Positions 39,273 through 52,905 of a DNA stretch of 64,000 nt are shown here, in pieces; position 1 is the first letter of the stretch; each line of letters starts with the position of its first letter. The notes under the pieces are model-generated. The model was not told the DNA's origin and searched no databases. It saw nothing but the letters and a program-made list of their open reading frames with translations. The position numbers and the translations under genes were made by a program. The stretch is taken from assembly GCA_030077755.1 (NCBI GenBank), contig JAQJZZ010000011.1:1860001-1924000 (forward strand), in the 5' to 3' direction. The DNA is from Filosporella fistucella (Eukaryota; Ascomycota; Leotiomycetes; Helotiales).

Positions 39273-40352
39273 TCAATTTCGTGAGCCGCTCTTCAGCCTC
39301 TGAAGCTCCTTCTTTCTCTCTTCCTCCTGCAATTTTACTCTTCTAGGAGTCCAGCCCATCCTCTCATTCGTGATTTTCCAGCCTGGTAGCCCATTTGGCA
39401 TTCCCAGGTCATTCAACGTCTTTTGTTCTACTACACTGTATTGTTTTGGATCTTGCCTATCAAAACAAAATGGCTCCTTGAGCGAAACAGGTGGATTAGT
39501 GATAATTCGAGGAATGCGAAGCAGGTTCCTGGATGCAGAGTGTAGCATCAACGGATGCAATAGATACACATCGCCAACATCCCCCGTCGCTTCCATAAAG
39601 CTTTCATCTCGAGTTTTCGAGGGGTCCCAGGCCAGCTCAGACCAAAAATCTCGGCCTTCATAAGTGTGATGCGAAGGATCATCGACGGAACGCATCCAAG
39701 GCGTTGTACCTTCTGGATGATCCATCTGTGTTTCTGTCAGGGACGGCAAAATATGGAAAATAGGGGTTTTACCAAGTGCTTTGCGATGTATCTTATACCA
39801 TCTCCACATATAGCTGTTCCTCCGCCCTTTGATTTGATGTCACTCCATAGTGGAATGACTAATAGAGCTTGCTCGGGGCTGTCAAGGAAATGGACAAAGA
39901 AGTCGCCATCGTTATGCCAATTATCCAAGCCTATTCGAGGTCAGTTTTTACGGTCCTGGTCTTTGGATCAACTGACATCTCAAATCCAGCTTGTCATCTG
40001 GGCTGTAACCATCTTTTCCGAGATTCACAATGAACCCATCCGACCAGCCACTAAAGTCCGCATTATTTGTTATCCTTTCTTCACCTCCGAGTAGCTCGCA
40101 CATCGCCGACCAGGCCTTAGGGGCAAATTCCTTGACCGGAACATGACGGTGCCAAGGCATATTGTACTTCTCAACAGTCCATGTTGACTTGTCGTAAGGT
40201 GACATACCTAGTCTAGTCCATAAGCTTGATGTGAATTCCGCAGCTTGCTGTCGAGTGAAACATTGTGGGACTTTCACAAAGCCATGTTCGAGAAAATGTG
40301 CAATTTGTGCTTCAGAAAGGACAGTATCAGAAGAATCAGAGATGCTACCCAT
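39273..40352 (-). CDS. Phytanoyl-CoA dioxygenase (PhyH) family protein
   Basis: Three exons (40352-39977, 39930-39773 and 39725-39273) join in frame to 328 residues. The fold is a double-stranded beta-helix Fe(II)/2-oxoglutarate oxygenase. The iron ligands are His131 and Asp133 in DNWHNDGDFF, with the distal His in the LLHPLMLHSAS region. The N-terminal FLEHGFVKVPQCF segment is typical of PhyH proteins. The middle reads DSPEQALLVIPLWSDI, then GGGTAICGDGI. Family members hydroxylate lipids or small molecules; some fungal ones act in secondary metabolism. The substrate here is unknown, and no biosynthetic genes flank it. There is no signal peptide or clear peroxisomal signal (the C-terminus is SGSRN). 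The first intron uses a GTCAGT donor, which is weaker than usual. Confidence 0.88.
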
Positions 40353-41119
40353 TTTTTTTTACTGCAACGGACGGTGGTAAACTAGGTAGGATATCCTATG
40401 AAGGAAAGCTACATATAGATTTTTTAATATCTTCGAAAGGCTTGTAACATTGACACGATTGCATAAGCGAACATCGTAATAGGGGAGATCGTTGCATTTA
40501 CCCGGCGGGGACGTGGGGTAGACGTGGCAAATGGATTTCATTCTCCCGGCGCCACATCTGATTGTTGTAGGATTTAAACGGGAAGGAACTCCGTCGATTA
40601 AGCTAAAGATCGAGTTGTCAATGTCATGCTGAGAGGTATTTGGACAATATGGCATGTTTAAAAGTCCCCGTAAGTTCAATTCTTAAGATGTAGTTAGCGA
40701 GAAATCTACAAGTACCCAGGCACATAATATTGACCAAATATCTTTTAGAAGAGGAGGAGGTTTTTGAAATAGGATTATTTGCAAGCGATGTGTCGAACTT
40801 GAGAGGCAGTAATCCTCGTAATTACTTGGAAGAACTGTTTACGCGTTCCCGGAAAAGAGAACATAGCAGCCAAGTTCTCTAAGAACTTGCTTTGATTTTT
40901 AGTTTCACTAGTATTTCGTTCCTGATTGGTAAAAATATCGCCAGTATTTGTGTCTCACCACCATGCCTCCATCCGCATTCCACGGCGGCAGCTTGTTGAT
41001 GTCTCAAGCCTGGTAATCATGACGGAGCTTACATTGTATAAGATCGATATGAATATTCCGTTCGATCAGTAACTATCTAGGCCTCGATTTTCTTGCACTT
41101 GCTTTCTTGAAAATTCGGC
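40353..41119. other. Spacer between divergent genes
   Basis: This region holds the two promoters. No gene, repeat or tRNA is recognised. Confidence 0.55.
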
Positions 41120-42056
41120 ATGATTTCGTCGCATTGGCTACTTTTACCCCTTTTTGCAACTGCCTCACAATGTCACTGGCTAGACCCCCAGCGGTGGACA
41201 GTCACTGCTACAAAAACCGCAAAAGCCTCGACTTCCACACTGACCAGAAGTATCACATCCACTAGAACAGTCACTATCAAGACTAAATTCACGTCGACAA
41301 AATTCGTCCCAACGACTATCTTCAGAAAGACTACAACATCCGTTCCTGGGCTTCTCACAACCTTGACAACAACAGCGGCGTGGACGCAATTATCCAGAGT
41401 GACACGTAGCTGCTCGTTTCTAGCCTCCACAATTTCTATCACTGGTCTTACTTTCACTCAGACTCTTAATCCAACCTGCCTGGCTCCCAGCACAGCACTC
41501 ATCACCCTTATCTCCACACAGACTCTTTCCCCTTACAGGTTCTCCACAAGTGATAACTTCTACAATTACACTTACAAGCTCAACGGACATATCAACAACA
41601 ACGACAACCGTAAGTGAGGCCTTGTGACCACCACAGTAACGGCTTGCTCGTCAAAGTTCTAGCCCGTCTGGACCAACACCAACAGCTTTAGCACCATTCA
41701 ATGGCTGGACATATGCTGGATGCGCCCAAGACGTGTATTTTGCCGGGGGAAATGACTTCTGGAACTACACAGATGCTACTTCATACAGCTCAATCACTGA
41801 TTGTCTCACATACTGCCAGAACAGCCCACTTGGACCATCGGCTGGAATTCCCAACGCCGTTTTGAGAACTTGGATCGGAGCCCCAGAGATCCTCTGCGAG
41901 TGTGGCACAGCAGAGCAGCCGACATATGTAGCGGGATCCTTTTGTATGGTGCCTTGTCCAGATAACCCAACTAAATCCTGCGGAGGGGGCATTGATAAGG
42001 TGCCAGGTGATGATTGGGGGGTTTATGTGTATTATGCAGTCTATCAGCATGCTTAG
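41120..42056 (+). CDS. Secreted or surface WSC-domain protein
   Basis: Two exons (41120-41609 and 41686-42056) join in phase 1 to 286 residues. The start is a signal peptide (MISSHWLLLPLFATASQCHW). A Ser/Thr-rich region of about 140 residues follows (for example TSTLTRSITSTRTVTIKTK), probably heavily O-glycosylated. The C-terminal half is a WSC domain with its Cys pattern: YAGCAQDVYFAGG, TDCLTYCQ, ILCECGT, GSFCMVPCPDNPTKSCGG. WSC domains bind carbohydrate and occur in yeast cell-wall stress sensors, but no transmembrane segment or GPI signal is visible after the domain, so a secreted form is likely. In the second half of the Ser/Thr region another frame is also Ser/Thr-rich, so an extra intron there cannot be excluded. 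Confidence 0.8.
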
Positions 42057-42642
42057 GGTTTGTGAGGCATGATTAATTGATGCAGCTTGGGGTGGGAGGG
42101 CGATTTGGGATTGTACAGTCTGTTCTTCAATTCTCCAAGAGCTCGGTTGCTGTGCGATCATAGGGAATGGCGGTTTTGGAGTCGTGAAGTAGTTGATATT
42201 CCGAAACCAGTTACTTTCGGTACATATTCAACATCTTTTGGCATAGACCATGTGATAGTCGCCAGAGTCGAAACTTACCTAAGAAGAAAGCTATTTACCT
42301 GTATCCATTCTTCTCCTAACACTGAGACTCCAGAGAAGTTTCTTGATCTACAAGTGTTCTCGCCAGCGGTCATAGAGTGATAATTCTCAAGCGTAGCTGT
42401 AGGACTTTTAGGATCATTATACCAATAGCTCATACAGAATCACCAAAGCTGAGCCAAGAAGAATTTCGTAGATTAGAAAGCGTAGGACTCACTTGATATA
42501 GAGGCTCTCCAGGTACGTTGTTCGCACATTGCATGGTTGAGAATTTGTAGTATATAGCATCAAATTTCTACGCTACCTATGCCCGACAACTATGATAAAA
42601 AGAGAAAGAGGATATGGAAAACAAACGCTATATATGCTGAAT
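42057..42642. other. Spacer between convergent genes
   Basis: This contains the 3' ends of the WSC gene and creC. No further gene is seen. Confidence 0.6.
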
Positions 42643-44920
42643 TTATGCAGATGCTTCACTTTTGCTCGTCACATCTGAAGGTCGGTCCCAGGTGCGAATG
42701 TGCCCTAATCTGTATCAGTGCTATCAATTGGCTCACGCGGATGGGGTGACCTACCATTTTTACAGCTGGTGATGATCGAATTCTCTGTAAAATCTAACCA
42801 GCACAGCGGATCATCGTCTATTACTTTGGACTACATGATATTAGCATTGGTGATGAATGAGACGGAGATTATATCCACATACCATCACTGGGGGAAGCAT
42901 GGCAGTTGTCGCTCTAGGCTCGACAGGATGCTCAATTGTATGCTCCTCATCTGCATCAGTGGAAAGATTTGAATTCGATCTGAGTCGACTGGTGGTTGTG
43001 TTTTGAGTTTCAGCTCTTTGAAGTGGACTCAAAAGTCTGGAAGAGATGCTACCTCTGTGTCTGACAGAGGACTGGGGCATAATTGATCAGTAATATTTTC
43101 AAGCTGCCGAAGAACAAACTTACAGCTTTGGGTCGATGTAGCATTCCCACACTAAAATCCCACAACAATAACCGGCAATCTTCGCCAACACTTCCAAATC
43201 GGTAGTTTCGGTCATCACAACGCCACGGATCAAAACAAACAGCTGTAACCCAGGAGTGATGGCCTTGACAACGAGCTACTATCGTTGCCTCTGTTACTGA
43301 CCAGATAGAAACTAAGTCATCTTGTCCACCTGTGAGAACATACTTTCCATCTGGAGACCAACAGACAGATATTAAGCCACCATAATAACTTGTATAAAGG
43401 TCTAATAGCCTGCACGGATTAAACATTGCAAGAAAGGGGATGTCAAGGGTAAGTAGCTTACTGTTCCTTCAAGTAGTCAATGATTCGTAGGGTCCCATCT
43501 TCCGATACGACAGCAAGATGTCTGTTGTCAGGAGAAAATGCAAAGGCATTGATACGTTGATTCGAAAGTTTCCAAAACGATACGGGATTGAATTTTTGGT
43601 TTTTAGAATGCACTGATTTGTCAACGTGAAGCTTTGCCTCAGGCAGACCGTTTCCATTACTTTTCTCAGAGCTGCCATTTGTTTGAGCGCCATCTTCCTC
43701 TGGCAGAAAAGCCAAGTCCTCCTTCTCCTTGTCGTATACCACAAGAGAACCATCCATGTGTGCTGCCAGAAAAAGGTTCTCTGATCCGGGGATCCAGCGA
43801 ATTTCGGATACAGGTGTCGAGTTGATGATTCCCTGTTTTCGGTCAGAAGTCTGTTTGTTATATATTAAGCTCGTCTTACGTTTTTGTTCAGTCGTGTATA
43901 TTTTTGTGATATGGGCTCAAACCAGATTATTTCACCAGTAGAAAAGCCCATGATTAGATCAATGTGATTAGGTGCTTTTGTTATTTGATTAATATCATGA
44001 CAGAGGCAATGACCTTTTGTAAAGAGGATTTTGGTCAAATGATCCGCCTGTCCGTCTACTTAGCTCTCTGTCTAGGGTGAAATTTAGGAGTTGTACCTTT
44101 TGAGAAGATGATAAATCAAGCCACTGAAAAGCTCGATTGATGTTTGCAAATGCAAAGTAGCCATCCGATGGCCTGTCCTGCAACCTTTTGGCCATGTTTT
44201 CGTGCACGATACAACGTGAGATGAACGATGAATTGCTCTTTGCGATATTATTCTTGGGCTTCCTTCGCTTTCCAACATCTTTGCCTGTTGCGAGAAGCAT
44301 CACATTTCCTTCACCAAAAGCCGGCGCAGAGCCAATCGAAAGTGTAGCTCTCGCACTTCCTGTGATAGATGTTCCTCCCCCATCACTGCTGGCGGGAACT
44401 AAATCGCCAGAAGGTCGACCCTCGCTCGGATGTTCTTGTATGCTGCTCTGTATTCCTCCTGATCTGGCGCTTCTGTTCGTGTCAACCTTGAATAAGAGAG
44501 GTGCCGCACTTTTCGAACTGAAGCAAAGCAGTGAGATCTTGGTCCCGGCCGTTGCTGGTTGGGGAGTGGTGGCAAGAGGATTCGGATTGATAACGGGGGC
44601 TTCAGAGGGATGGGGTGGTGGAGTTGCCAAATGCAGGTCTTCTTTTAAAACATAGGTTCCTAGCATTGTCTTCAGTTCTCGATCCTCCATCCGCAATGCG
44701 CCGGACTTTACCTTCGCCAACGACCAGCTGATATTCGGGGCCCGTTGGATGTGATAGAATATTATTCGTCTCAATCATGGGCGCTGCCTGCCCATTTTGA
44801 ACAGCAAGATTATAGGCGGCCTGAGAAGGATATCTCGGGGGTGGTGGTAAGACACTGCGCCAATTCTTATCAGTGATTTGAATCTCCTGGGAACTGGCGT
44901 CTGATTTATACTCACAACAT
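42643..44920 (-). CDS. creC: CreC-like WD40 protein of carbon catabolite control
   Basis: Nine exons (44920-44916, 44854-44712, 44659-44097, 44047-43880, 43832-43462, 43409-43124, 43071-42883, 42830-42755 and 42704-42643) join with consistent phases to 620 residues. The N-terminus is [11 protein letters not shown], with [20 protein letters not shown] soon after, as in Aspergillus Cre[17 protein letters not shown] and [15 protein letters not shown] follow. WD40 repeats fill the rest: [94 protein letters not shown] and the terminal GHIRTWDRP. CreC binds and stabilises the deubiquitinase CreB, which takes part in glucose repression. The first coding exon is only 5 nt (ATG plus two bases), so the true start is easily missed. 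Confidence 0.95.
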
Positions 44921-45645
44921 GGTAGCGATAAAGAGGTCCTTACGCGCAGATTAAGCTAGACTTTGGGGTGAAGTTGCCAGAAATGATTCAAATTGGTTTG
45001 AGATGAGCAATGTCGAAGCCGGGAAACAAGAGAGAAGGCCTGCAAGGTACGCAAAGTGTGGGGTAGAGATGCCTGTAATGCAATAAGATGTGCGTGGGAG
45101 ATATATGAAGGTCGGGCAAGTGAGAGCTCCTCTTATGCGATGCGCCAATACCTGGAGACAGCAATTGTATCTTATTCACAAAGAACAGGAGAATGAACTC
45201 TTTCTAGTATGAGTTGAGATTGCCCATCAAACAAGAAGGATCGTCGCTGAAAGGGTGTCCGTCGCTGATGTTGGCTAGTTGCGGGGCGAGCTGCGGATAA
45301 ATTGGTGTGCTTTTCGGTGTGAGTGTTCCGAGCTTTGGTCACAGCTCCAGCAGTGTCAGACAATCTGGACTGGATTGCAGTATCTCCACTGCACTGCGTC
45401 AAGCACCTACCTCACTTGCATCTATCTGCCAAACGCCCTTCCTAGCAGCAACATCAGCGCCGTCCTTATATCATTCTGCGCTGTCAAATTAAGCAGTGAA
45501 AACCATCACATTAACTCTCAAGAAAGAGATTGCTGTGGACCAGACAGTATTCAACAACTCCAACTTCCATGGTCGGTCTTGCTCTCCCTTGTTGAGTGAT
45601 GGACGCTCAATAGCCGCGGCTCACAAGGCTGAAACGGTATCAACT
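44921..45645. other. Divergent promoter region, creC / GEM1
   Basis: About 725 bases separate the two start codons. The open frames here are short. No specific regulatory motif could be assigned. Confidence 0.5.
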
Positions 45646-47582
45646 ATGTCTGCGGGTACTTTTCCCTTGACCAGATTCAATGATAGTAGCTAACAAAGTA
45701 AAAAGTCAGGATATGTGTCTGCGGCGATGAAGGCACTGGAAAATCGAGTCTGATAACATCGTTGGTCAAAGATGTCTTTGTTACCAATAAGATCCAATCT
45801 GTCCTTCCTCAGATTACAATACCACCTAGCATTGGGACCCCAGAAAATGTCACTACAACGATTGTTGATACATCTGCACTCCCCCAAGAACGAAACACGT
45901 TGCGAAAGGAGATACGGAAGTCGAATGTGATTTTGCTAGTCTATTCGGACCATTATAGCTATGAGCGAGTTGCCTTGTTTTGGATGCCATACTTCCGCTC
46001 TCTTGGAGTCAATGTGCCGGTTGTTCTATGCGCCAATAAATCCGACTTGACTACAAATGGAAATACAGCACAAGTGGTTGAGGACGAGATGCTGCCAGTC
46101 ATGGCAGAATTCAAGGAAATCGATTCTTGCATACGAACCAGTGCCAGAGAGCATCACAACGTAAACGAGGTATTCTTCCTCTGCCAGAAGGCAGTAACGC
46201 ATCCAATTGCTCCGTTGTTCGATTCGAAGGAAGGAAACTTGAAACCAGCTGCTGTTGCTGCACTAAAAAGGGTCTTCTATTTGTGCGATAAAGACCAGGA
46301 TGGATATTTGAACGATCAAGAAATGCATGATTTTCAAACCAAATGCTTCGACAAGCCCTTGTCCCCCGAAGACTTGGAGAACATCAAACTGTCGATAAGC
46401 AAAACTTCCCCGAAATCCGAAATTGACCGGGGTATCGATCAGAAAGGGTTTCTCGCACTTAATAAGATATTTGCAGAGAAGGGAAGACATGAAACAATAT
46501 GGATCATTTTGCGCAAGTTCCATTACACAGACAGTCTGAGCTTGAAAGACAGCTTCTTGAATCCGAAATTCGATATCCCGGAGTACTCGTCCGCTGAGCT
46601 TAGCCCTGCAGGATATCGATTTTTTGTTGATCTGTTCCTTTTGTTCGACAAGGATAACGATGGCGGTTTGAATGATTCAGAACTCGATGCCCTCTTTGCA
46701 CCAACACCAGGTCTACCATCTTTTTGGCTCGAAACCTCATTTCCGTCTTCGACTGTCAAAAATGAAGCTGGGCATATAACTCTACAAGGTTGGCTGGCTC
46801 AGTGGTCCATGACTACTTTTGCTTCCCCTAGCACTACTTTAGCATATCTTGCATACCTTGGTTTCGAACCAGTCACCGGACCCCGCTCTTCCACCACATC
46901 TGCCCTGAAAATAACGAAATCGCGGAAGCGAAGGAAACGTCCAGGCCGTGTGGAGCGAAATGTGGTTCTTTGTTACGTATTGGGTGCAGGCTCATCTGGC
47001 AAATCTTCACTCTTAGATGCGTTCCTGAACCGACCTTTTGACTCACTTTATCACCCTACAATCAAGCCCCGCACTGCAGTCAACAGTGTTGAGCTTCAAG
47101 GGGGCAAACAATGCTATTTGATACTCGAAGAGCTCGGAGAACTCGAGCCCGCGATACTGGAGAATCAAGCCAAGTTGGACGCTTGCGATTTGATATGCTA
47201 TACATACGATTCTTCGGACCCCGATTCTTTCTCACACATTGTTGTCCTGCGTGAGAAGTATCCTCAGCTAGATGACCTCCCATGCATCTATACAGCGTTA
47301 AAGGCAGATCAGGACAAAACAACACAACGATCTGAAAGGCAGCCGGACGAATATACCGCAAGTTTGAACATGAATGCACCGTTACATGTCAGCGTCACAT
47401 GGAACAGCATCAGTGAGCTGTTTGTGACTTTGGCAGAAGCAGCAACAAACCCAAGTTCAGCCTTTCCGAAAAGCGAAGAAGATGCACCGGATAGGACTGG
47501 GATGTATGTGGCGATTGGAGCAACTGCCTGTGCATTAATAGCAGCTGGAATGATTTGGAGAAGAACGACCAATGCAAACTGA
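45646..47582 (+). CDS. GEM1: Miro/Gem1 mitochondrial Rho GTPase
   Basis: Two exons (45646-45655 and 45706-47582) join in phase 1 to 628 residues. The 10-nt first exon gives MSA and a split Val, yielding [19 protein letters not shown], the standard Gem1 start. GTPase domain 1 also has ANKSD (G4). Two EF-hands are visible, with loops [10 protein letters not shown] and [10 protein letters not shown], separated by helical linkers. GTPase domain 2 begins at [19 protein letters not shown]-terminal membrane anchor ([18 protein letters not shown]) and a short basic tail place it in the mitochondrial outer membrane. Gem1 regulates mitochondrial shape, inheritance and ER-mitochondria contacts. The gene is complete, and both P-loop lysines are present. 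Confidence 0.96.
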
Positions 47583-48545
47583 TAGATGAACTGGTTAGCT
47601 GTGGAGAAATCTGGACCAGGCAGATTATTTTGGATGGGATGACATATGGACTTTAATATAATGATACCCACCTCTTCTCTGTTGAAGATAATGATATTGA
47701 TCTGAGGACAGAAATTAATAGCTAATTGCGTTTCCTGTCAAGTCAAGTGGGAGACAAGGACGATGAGGAATCTGAAATCCATGTCTTTTCAGTTCGCACT
47801 GCACAGACAATCAGGTTCAACGCCTTATGATAGGAAGTGTGTGGTCTTGTGCAAAGCCCGGATTGCAACAAAGTCCTTAAATAGTGCATCATGTGGTGTC
47901 AAATAACACAGGTCCCAGGTGTGAAAGTGAGGTGGAAACGAATATTGCATATTGCATATTGGAGGTAAGCAATAGCCGGCATTGTGAAAAGCATTATGTA
48001 ACATGTAACTATCCATCGACAAATATGCATTAGAGCTGCACAAAATTATATCATATCAGGTGAAGAAATCCTAGGTATATTCTGGGCTGTATTCAGCTAA
48101 TGCATGCACCATTACATAGTCTATTTATCGACCTTACATGTGGTAAGGCATATATTCACAACGTAAAATAACAGATAAGTTCAAAATTGATTGCCTTGAA
48201 AGGTGAACACTTTCTACATTGCGAATTCCCATCACAACCTAAAGGAGTTAAACCTGAATTCTTCAAGTTGATTGTAAAGGGGGGCGAGGAGCCGTGGCCA
48301 ATCCTAGGCTACTTAAACGAACCAATAGCGTGCTCATACACGAGCGGCTCTTACCGTTTCAAGCTCTGAGGAAACCGCGATTTGATTCTCGCTCAGCTTT
48401 CTCAAGCAAGAAAAGAAACATTAGATTTCACCATCCAACTCTCATTCCACGACACCTCTCACGTACCTTCAACCTCCTAATATTCGAGCGCATTGGATCC
48501 ATCCACCTGGTACCACTTTAGACACTCCTATCTCTGACGAAGATC
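47583..48545. other. Spacer
   Basis: No gene recognised. A short direct repeat (ATATTGC copies) lies near 47941-47960. The end nearest 48545 is presumably the promoter and 5' UTR of the next gene. Confidence 0.5.
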
Positions 48546-50948
48546 ATGGCTGTGAGTTCTCCCTGCTTGATCAACAGCTCCTGAACCTACATTTGCTCTA
48601 TATTCATCACTGAAAGCACTGAGTTACAAGGTGCTCTTCGCCAGCTTCCTTTGCTTTTATACGCATGGTAATTTGTACCAGAGCTAATGATTTCCCTTTC
48701 CAGCAACGCCCTCACCCCTACCCAGGCTATCTTCCAAACGGCGCGGCTGGTGGACACACAGGCTTGCCACCAGGAGCAGCACCATTACTTCCCAACAATG
48801 GACGAGTCATACAACAAGGAGGAGTTCGAGTTTTGTGTGTGGCAGATGTTCGAGGTGAGATTTGGTTGCGGCGCCAGTCGAGCAAAGTTTGCTGACATGA
48901 ACTAGGCAACCTGAGATCGCTGAATGAGCTCGCAAAACAAGCTCGCGCAGACCATATCATTCATACGGGAGACTTCGGCTTTTATGACATGACCTCACTT
49001 GATCGAATTGCAGAAAAGTGAGATGAAGCTTAGGTTCTGTCCTCGAATTTGGCCACGTGCTAACTTCTTATTTCATAGGACCCTAAAGCACGTCGCTCAA
49101 TATTCACCTCTCATTTCGGAAAACGTAAAGAAGGCAATCGGACAACCAGGAGGTCCTGTTAAGCAAAGATTCAGTCCTAATGACCTCCCTCTATCCGAAC
49201 TCCCTCAATTCCTTGACGGCAGCTTGAAGCTCGACGTTCCTGTTTACACAGTCTGGGGCGCATGCGAAGATGTTCGAGTATTGGAGAAGTTTAGGTCTGG
49301 AGAGTATAAGGTTGACAAGCTTCACATCATTGACGAGGCACGCTCAATGCTTCTGGAAATTGGTGGTGTGAAGTTGCGACTTCTTGGTCTGGGAGGTGCG
49401 GTGGTTATGCACAAGCTCTTCGATAATGGAGAGGGACGAACAACCATTGCTGGTGGGCAGGGAACGATGTGGACCACACTGTTACAGATGGGCGAACTAG
49501 TGGATACTGCAAACCGTGTCTATGATCCCACTGAAACCCGCATCTTCATCACACATGCATCACCGGCTCGTGAGGGCATTCTCAATCAGCTCTCTGTAAC
49601 ATTGAAGGCCGACTTTTCGATATCTGCAGGGCTCCATTTTAGATATGGCAGTTCTTATAACGAGTTCAGTGTGAACCCAACATTGGACCATTACCGTGGA
49701 AAGCTTGCTGCTTCAAAGGCTTCCTTTAACGACGTATGGGAGACTGTAAAGGGGGAGGTTCAACCTGCTATTTCGCAGAACGAGGCTCAGCAAAACCTTC
49801 TGCAAAACGCCCTGGGAATAGTCGATAAGATGCCAAGTACTGCTCTTGGAGGCAATCCTTTTGGTGGACCAGTCGGAGGTGCTAATGCAGCAGGTGTGGG
49901 ACAAGTCGACGAAAGCGCGTTCAAGAACATGTGGAACTTCAACCTCGCTGATGCTGCATTTGGTTGGTTGGTACTTGAAGTTCAAGATGGACGTATTGGA
50001 ACAGAGATGCGCGCTCAAGGATTCAACTTCGCCCATCGAGGTGCAAAGCAACACCCCGCTCATGCAAACCAACAACAAGCTGCCCAAGCACCAGCTACAG
50101 GATCTGGGACGCCAGGTTCAAGCCATTCTCTTGTGGCCTCTGCTCCTACCGGACCTTCGCAACGTTCGCCAGGAGCACAACCCGCCCAGCCTCCATTTAC
50201 TCAAGGTCCTCAACGTGGTCAAGGTAACCAACCACCCAGAGGTCCAGCAGTCCCAGAGTTGAAGTCGGAATCACCTGTCCCTCAGCAGAAGCCGGAGACA
50301 CCCACGCCACAGGCACAAACAAATGTTGTGAACCTTCCGGGTCCTTCAGACAAGAAGGAGAATGAGAAGTCAATCTCAGCTACCAATGGCACTTCGACAA
50401 ACGGCGCTGAGGCAGGATCGCCTGTTGCTAAGACTCCCGCATCTGAACCTATCATTGGCCTATTTGTCATGAATGTCACTTCGGACGAGGCCGTTCGAGA
50501 ATTGTTCAAGGATGAGGACAAGGAGAAGATCCTGAAGATTGAGAAATGGGGCCAGTCTAATAAAGTTGCCCATTTCAAGAGCATCGAGGAGAGGGACGCT
50601 GTTCTGCAACGACTGCCAGAAGATATCAAGTCGCGCGCTGGAGAAGACCGGAGCAGGCCATTAGTCAAGATCTTCCAACCTCGTGAGAATAAGTCTTTCA
50701 GTGCCAACCGTGGAGGAGCTGGAAGCTGGGGAAGCAGCAGAGGAGCTAACAGTTCAAATGCTCCTCAGGGTGGATATCGCAGTGGCGGAGCTAGTGATAG
50801 CGAGGGTGGACGTGGAGGTAGAGGAGGTCGAGGTGCGCCAAGAGGAGCCCGCGGTGGGGAGCGAGGCCGAGGACGTGGTCGAGGATTCAAAAACGAGTCT
50901 TCATCCCCAGCTCCTTCAAACGCTACACCGGCGACTGGCGACTCTTAG
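48546..50948 (+). CDS. DUF2433-like metallophosphoesterase-fold protein with RGG tail
   Basis: Four exons (48546-48551, 48704-48854, 48906-49017 and 49079-50948) join in frame to 712 residues. After MA and a Pro/Gly-rich start, residues about 43-330 resemble the calcineurin-like phosphoesterase fold: VRVLCVADVRGNLRSL, then IIHTGDFGFYD, then PVYTVWGACEDV, then RIFITHASPAREGIL and GLHFRYGSS. The first metal motif has Asp50 but Arg52 where His is usual, and GACED stands where GNHE/GNCD is expected. A Pro/Gln/Ser-rich linker follows. An RRM-like segment (IIGLFVMNVTSDEAVRELF, then KVAHFKSIEERDAVL) precedes an RGG-rich C-terminus (GGRGGRGGRGAPRGARGG). Such architecture suggests RNA or RNP binding. 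I recall this as a fungal DUF2433 protein; its exact function is unknown. Confidence 0.85.
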
Positions 50949-51381
50949 GCCATCAGTTTTCCTGATATGATTTCCCCTTGCTTCTCACCAAAAGTCCCTA
51001 TTTTACTGAATCTTCCTAATGGTCACTTTACGTGGGCTGAAGATTTCGCAGGCCGGTTATTTCTTCGGCTTCTTACTCGAGGTATCTGTGATTTGGGACG
51101 GTGGTGGAGTTAAAATAGCTTATGCTTCGCCTTTGGGGGGCGATGATGGCTCTTCTTTCTCTGTGTACTTTGATCCCCCATTATTGCATCATTGATTACC
51201 TCAAATAGCGTTGCGTGTACTCTAGTTTTGCCAGAAGACAGAACGCTGGCTGGTGACGGTGTTAGCAGCATAGAAATTATATCAAACTCCTTTGTACTCT
51301 AATAATCCTAAACAAGGGGAGGAATTCATAATTATCCCATGTTGAGGGTACTTCTACATGTATCATACAGCATATGCCTTC
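50949..51381. other. Spacer between convergent genes
   Basis: This is T-rich sequence holding the two 3' UTRs. Nothing else is seen. Confidence 0.6.
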
Positions 51382-52417
<1,036 letters not shown>

Positions 52418-52905
52418 CAAGTCTGGATGGCTCAGGTACTGTTCGAGTACGAAATTGGGAGTCGTTGTACAAGGCTGAAATCCGACATCTCGTTAAAAGG
52501 TTTAAGTATCTCTCTAGGGTGGAGCTGATGAGAAGCCAGCCACAGATCTTTACTGAACCTCGTTGCCTAAGGCTGAATGAAAAATGCAAGCCACCTCAGA
52601 TGGGATTTACAGATTATCTTATCAAGCTTTTATCGACGGTTATTTCGTAAAGTAAGGGACATGTATCTATTGTTGGTTGTTTTGGGGTTCTTTAGAGGCA
52701 AAGATGGCATACTCGTCAACTTCAATTCTTTGACTTGGCCTCCCCTCAGCGCCTGAGTATCTAGAATGTGAATGGACAATTCGCGTGAAAACTCAACCTG
52801 ACATGCAAGCTTCCCTTTTCGACTTGGCTATCGAAATTGAGCCCTGGAAGAGTCTTTACCATCTGGAGCTTGCCCAATACTTTTTTGAAACTCATATTTG
52901 AGAAT
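52418..52905. other. Spacer
   Basis: This holds the COQ5 promoter and the 3' end of the transcription-factor gene. The plus-strand frame at 52408-52650 overlaps the COQ5 start and has no signature. Confidence 0.55.

Noticed and set aside
48330..48420. Possible tRNA near GCGATTTGATTCTCGC
   Set aside because: The B-box match is poor and no acceptor stem pairs.
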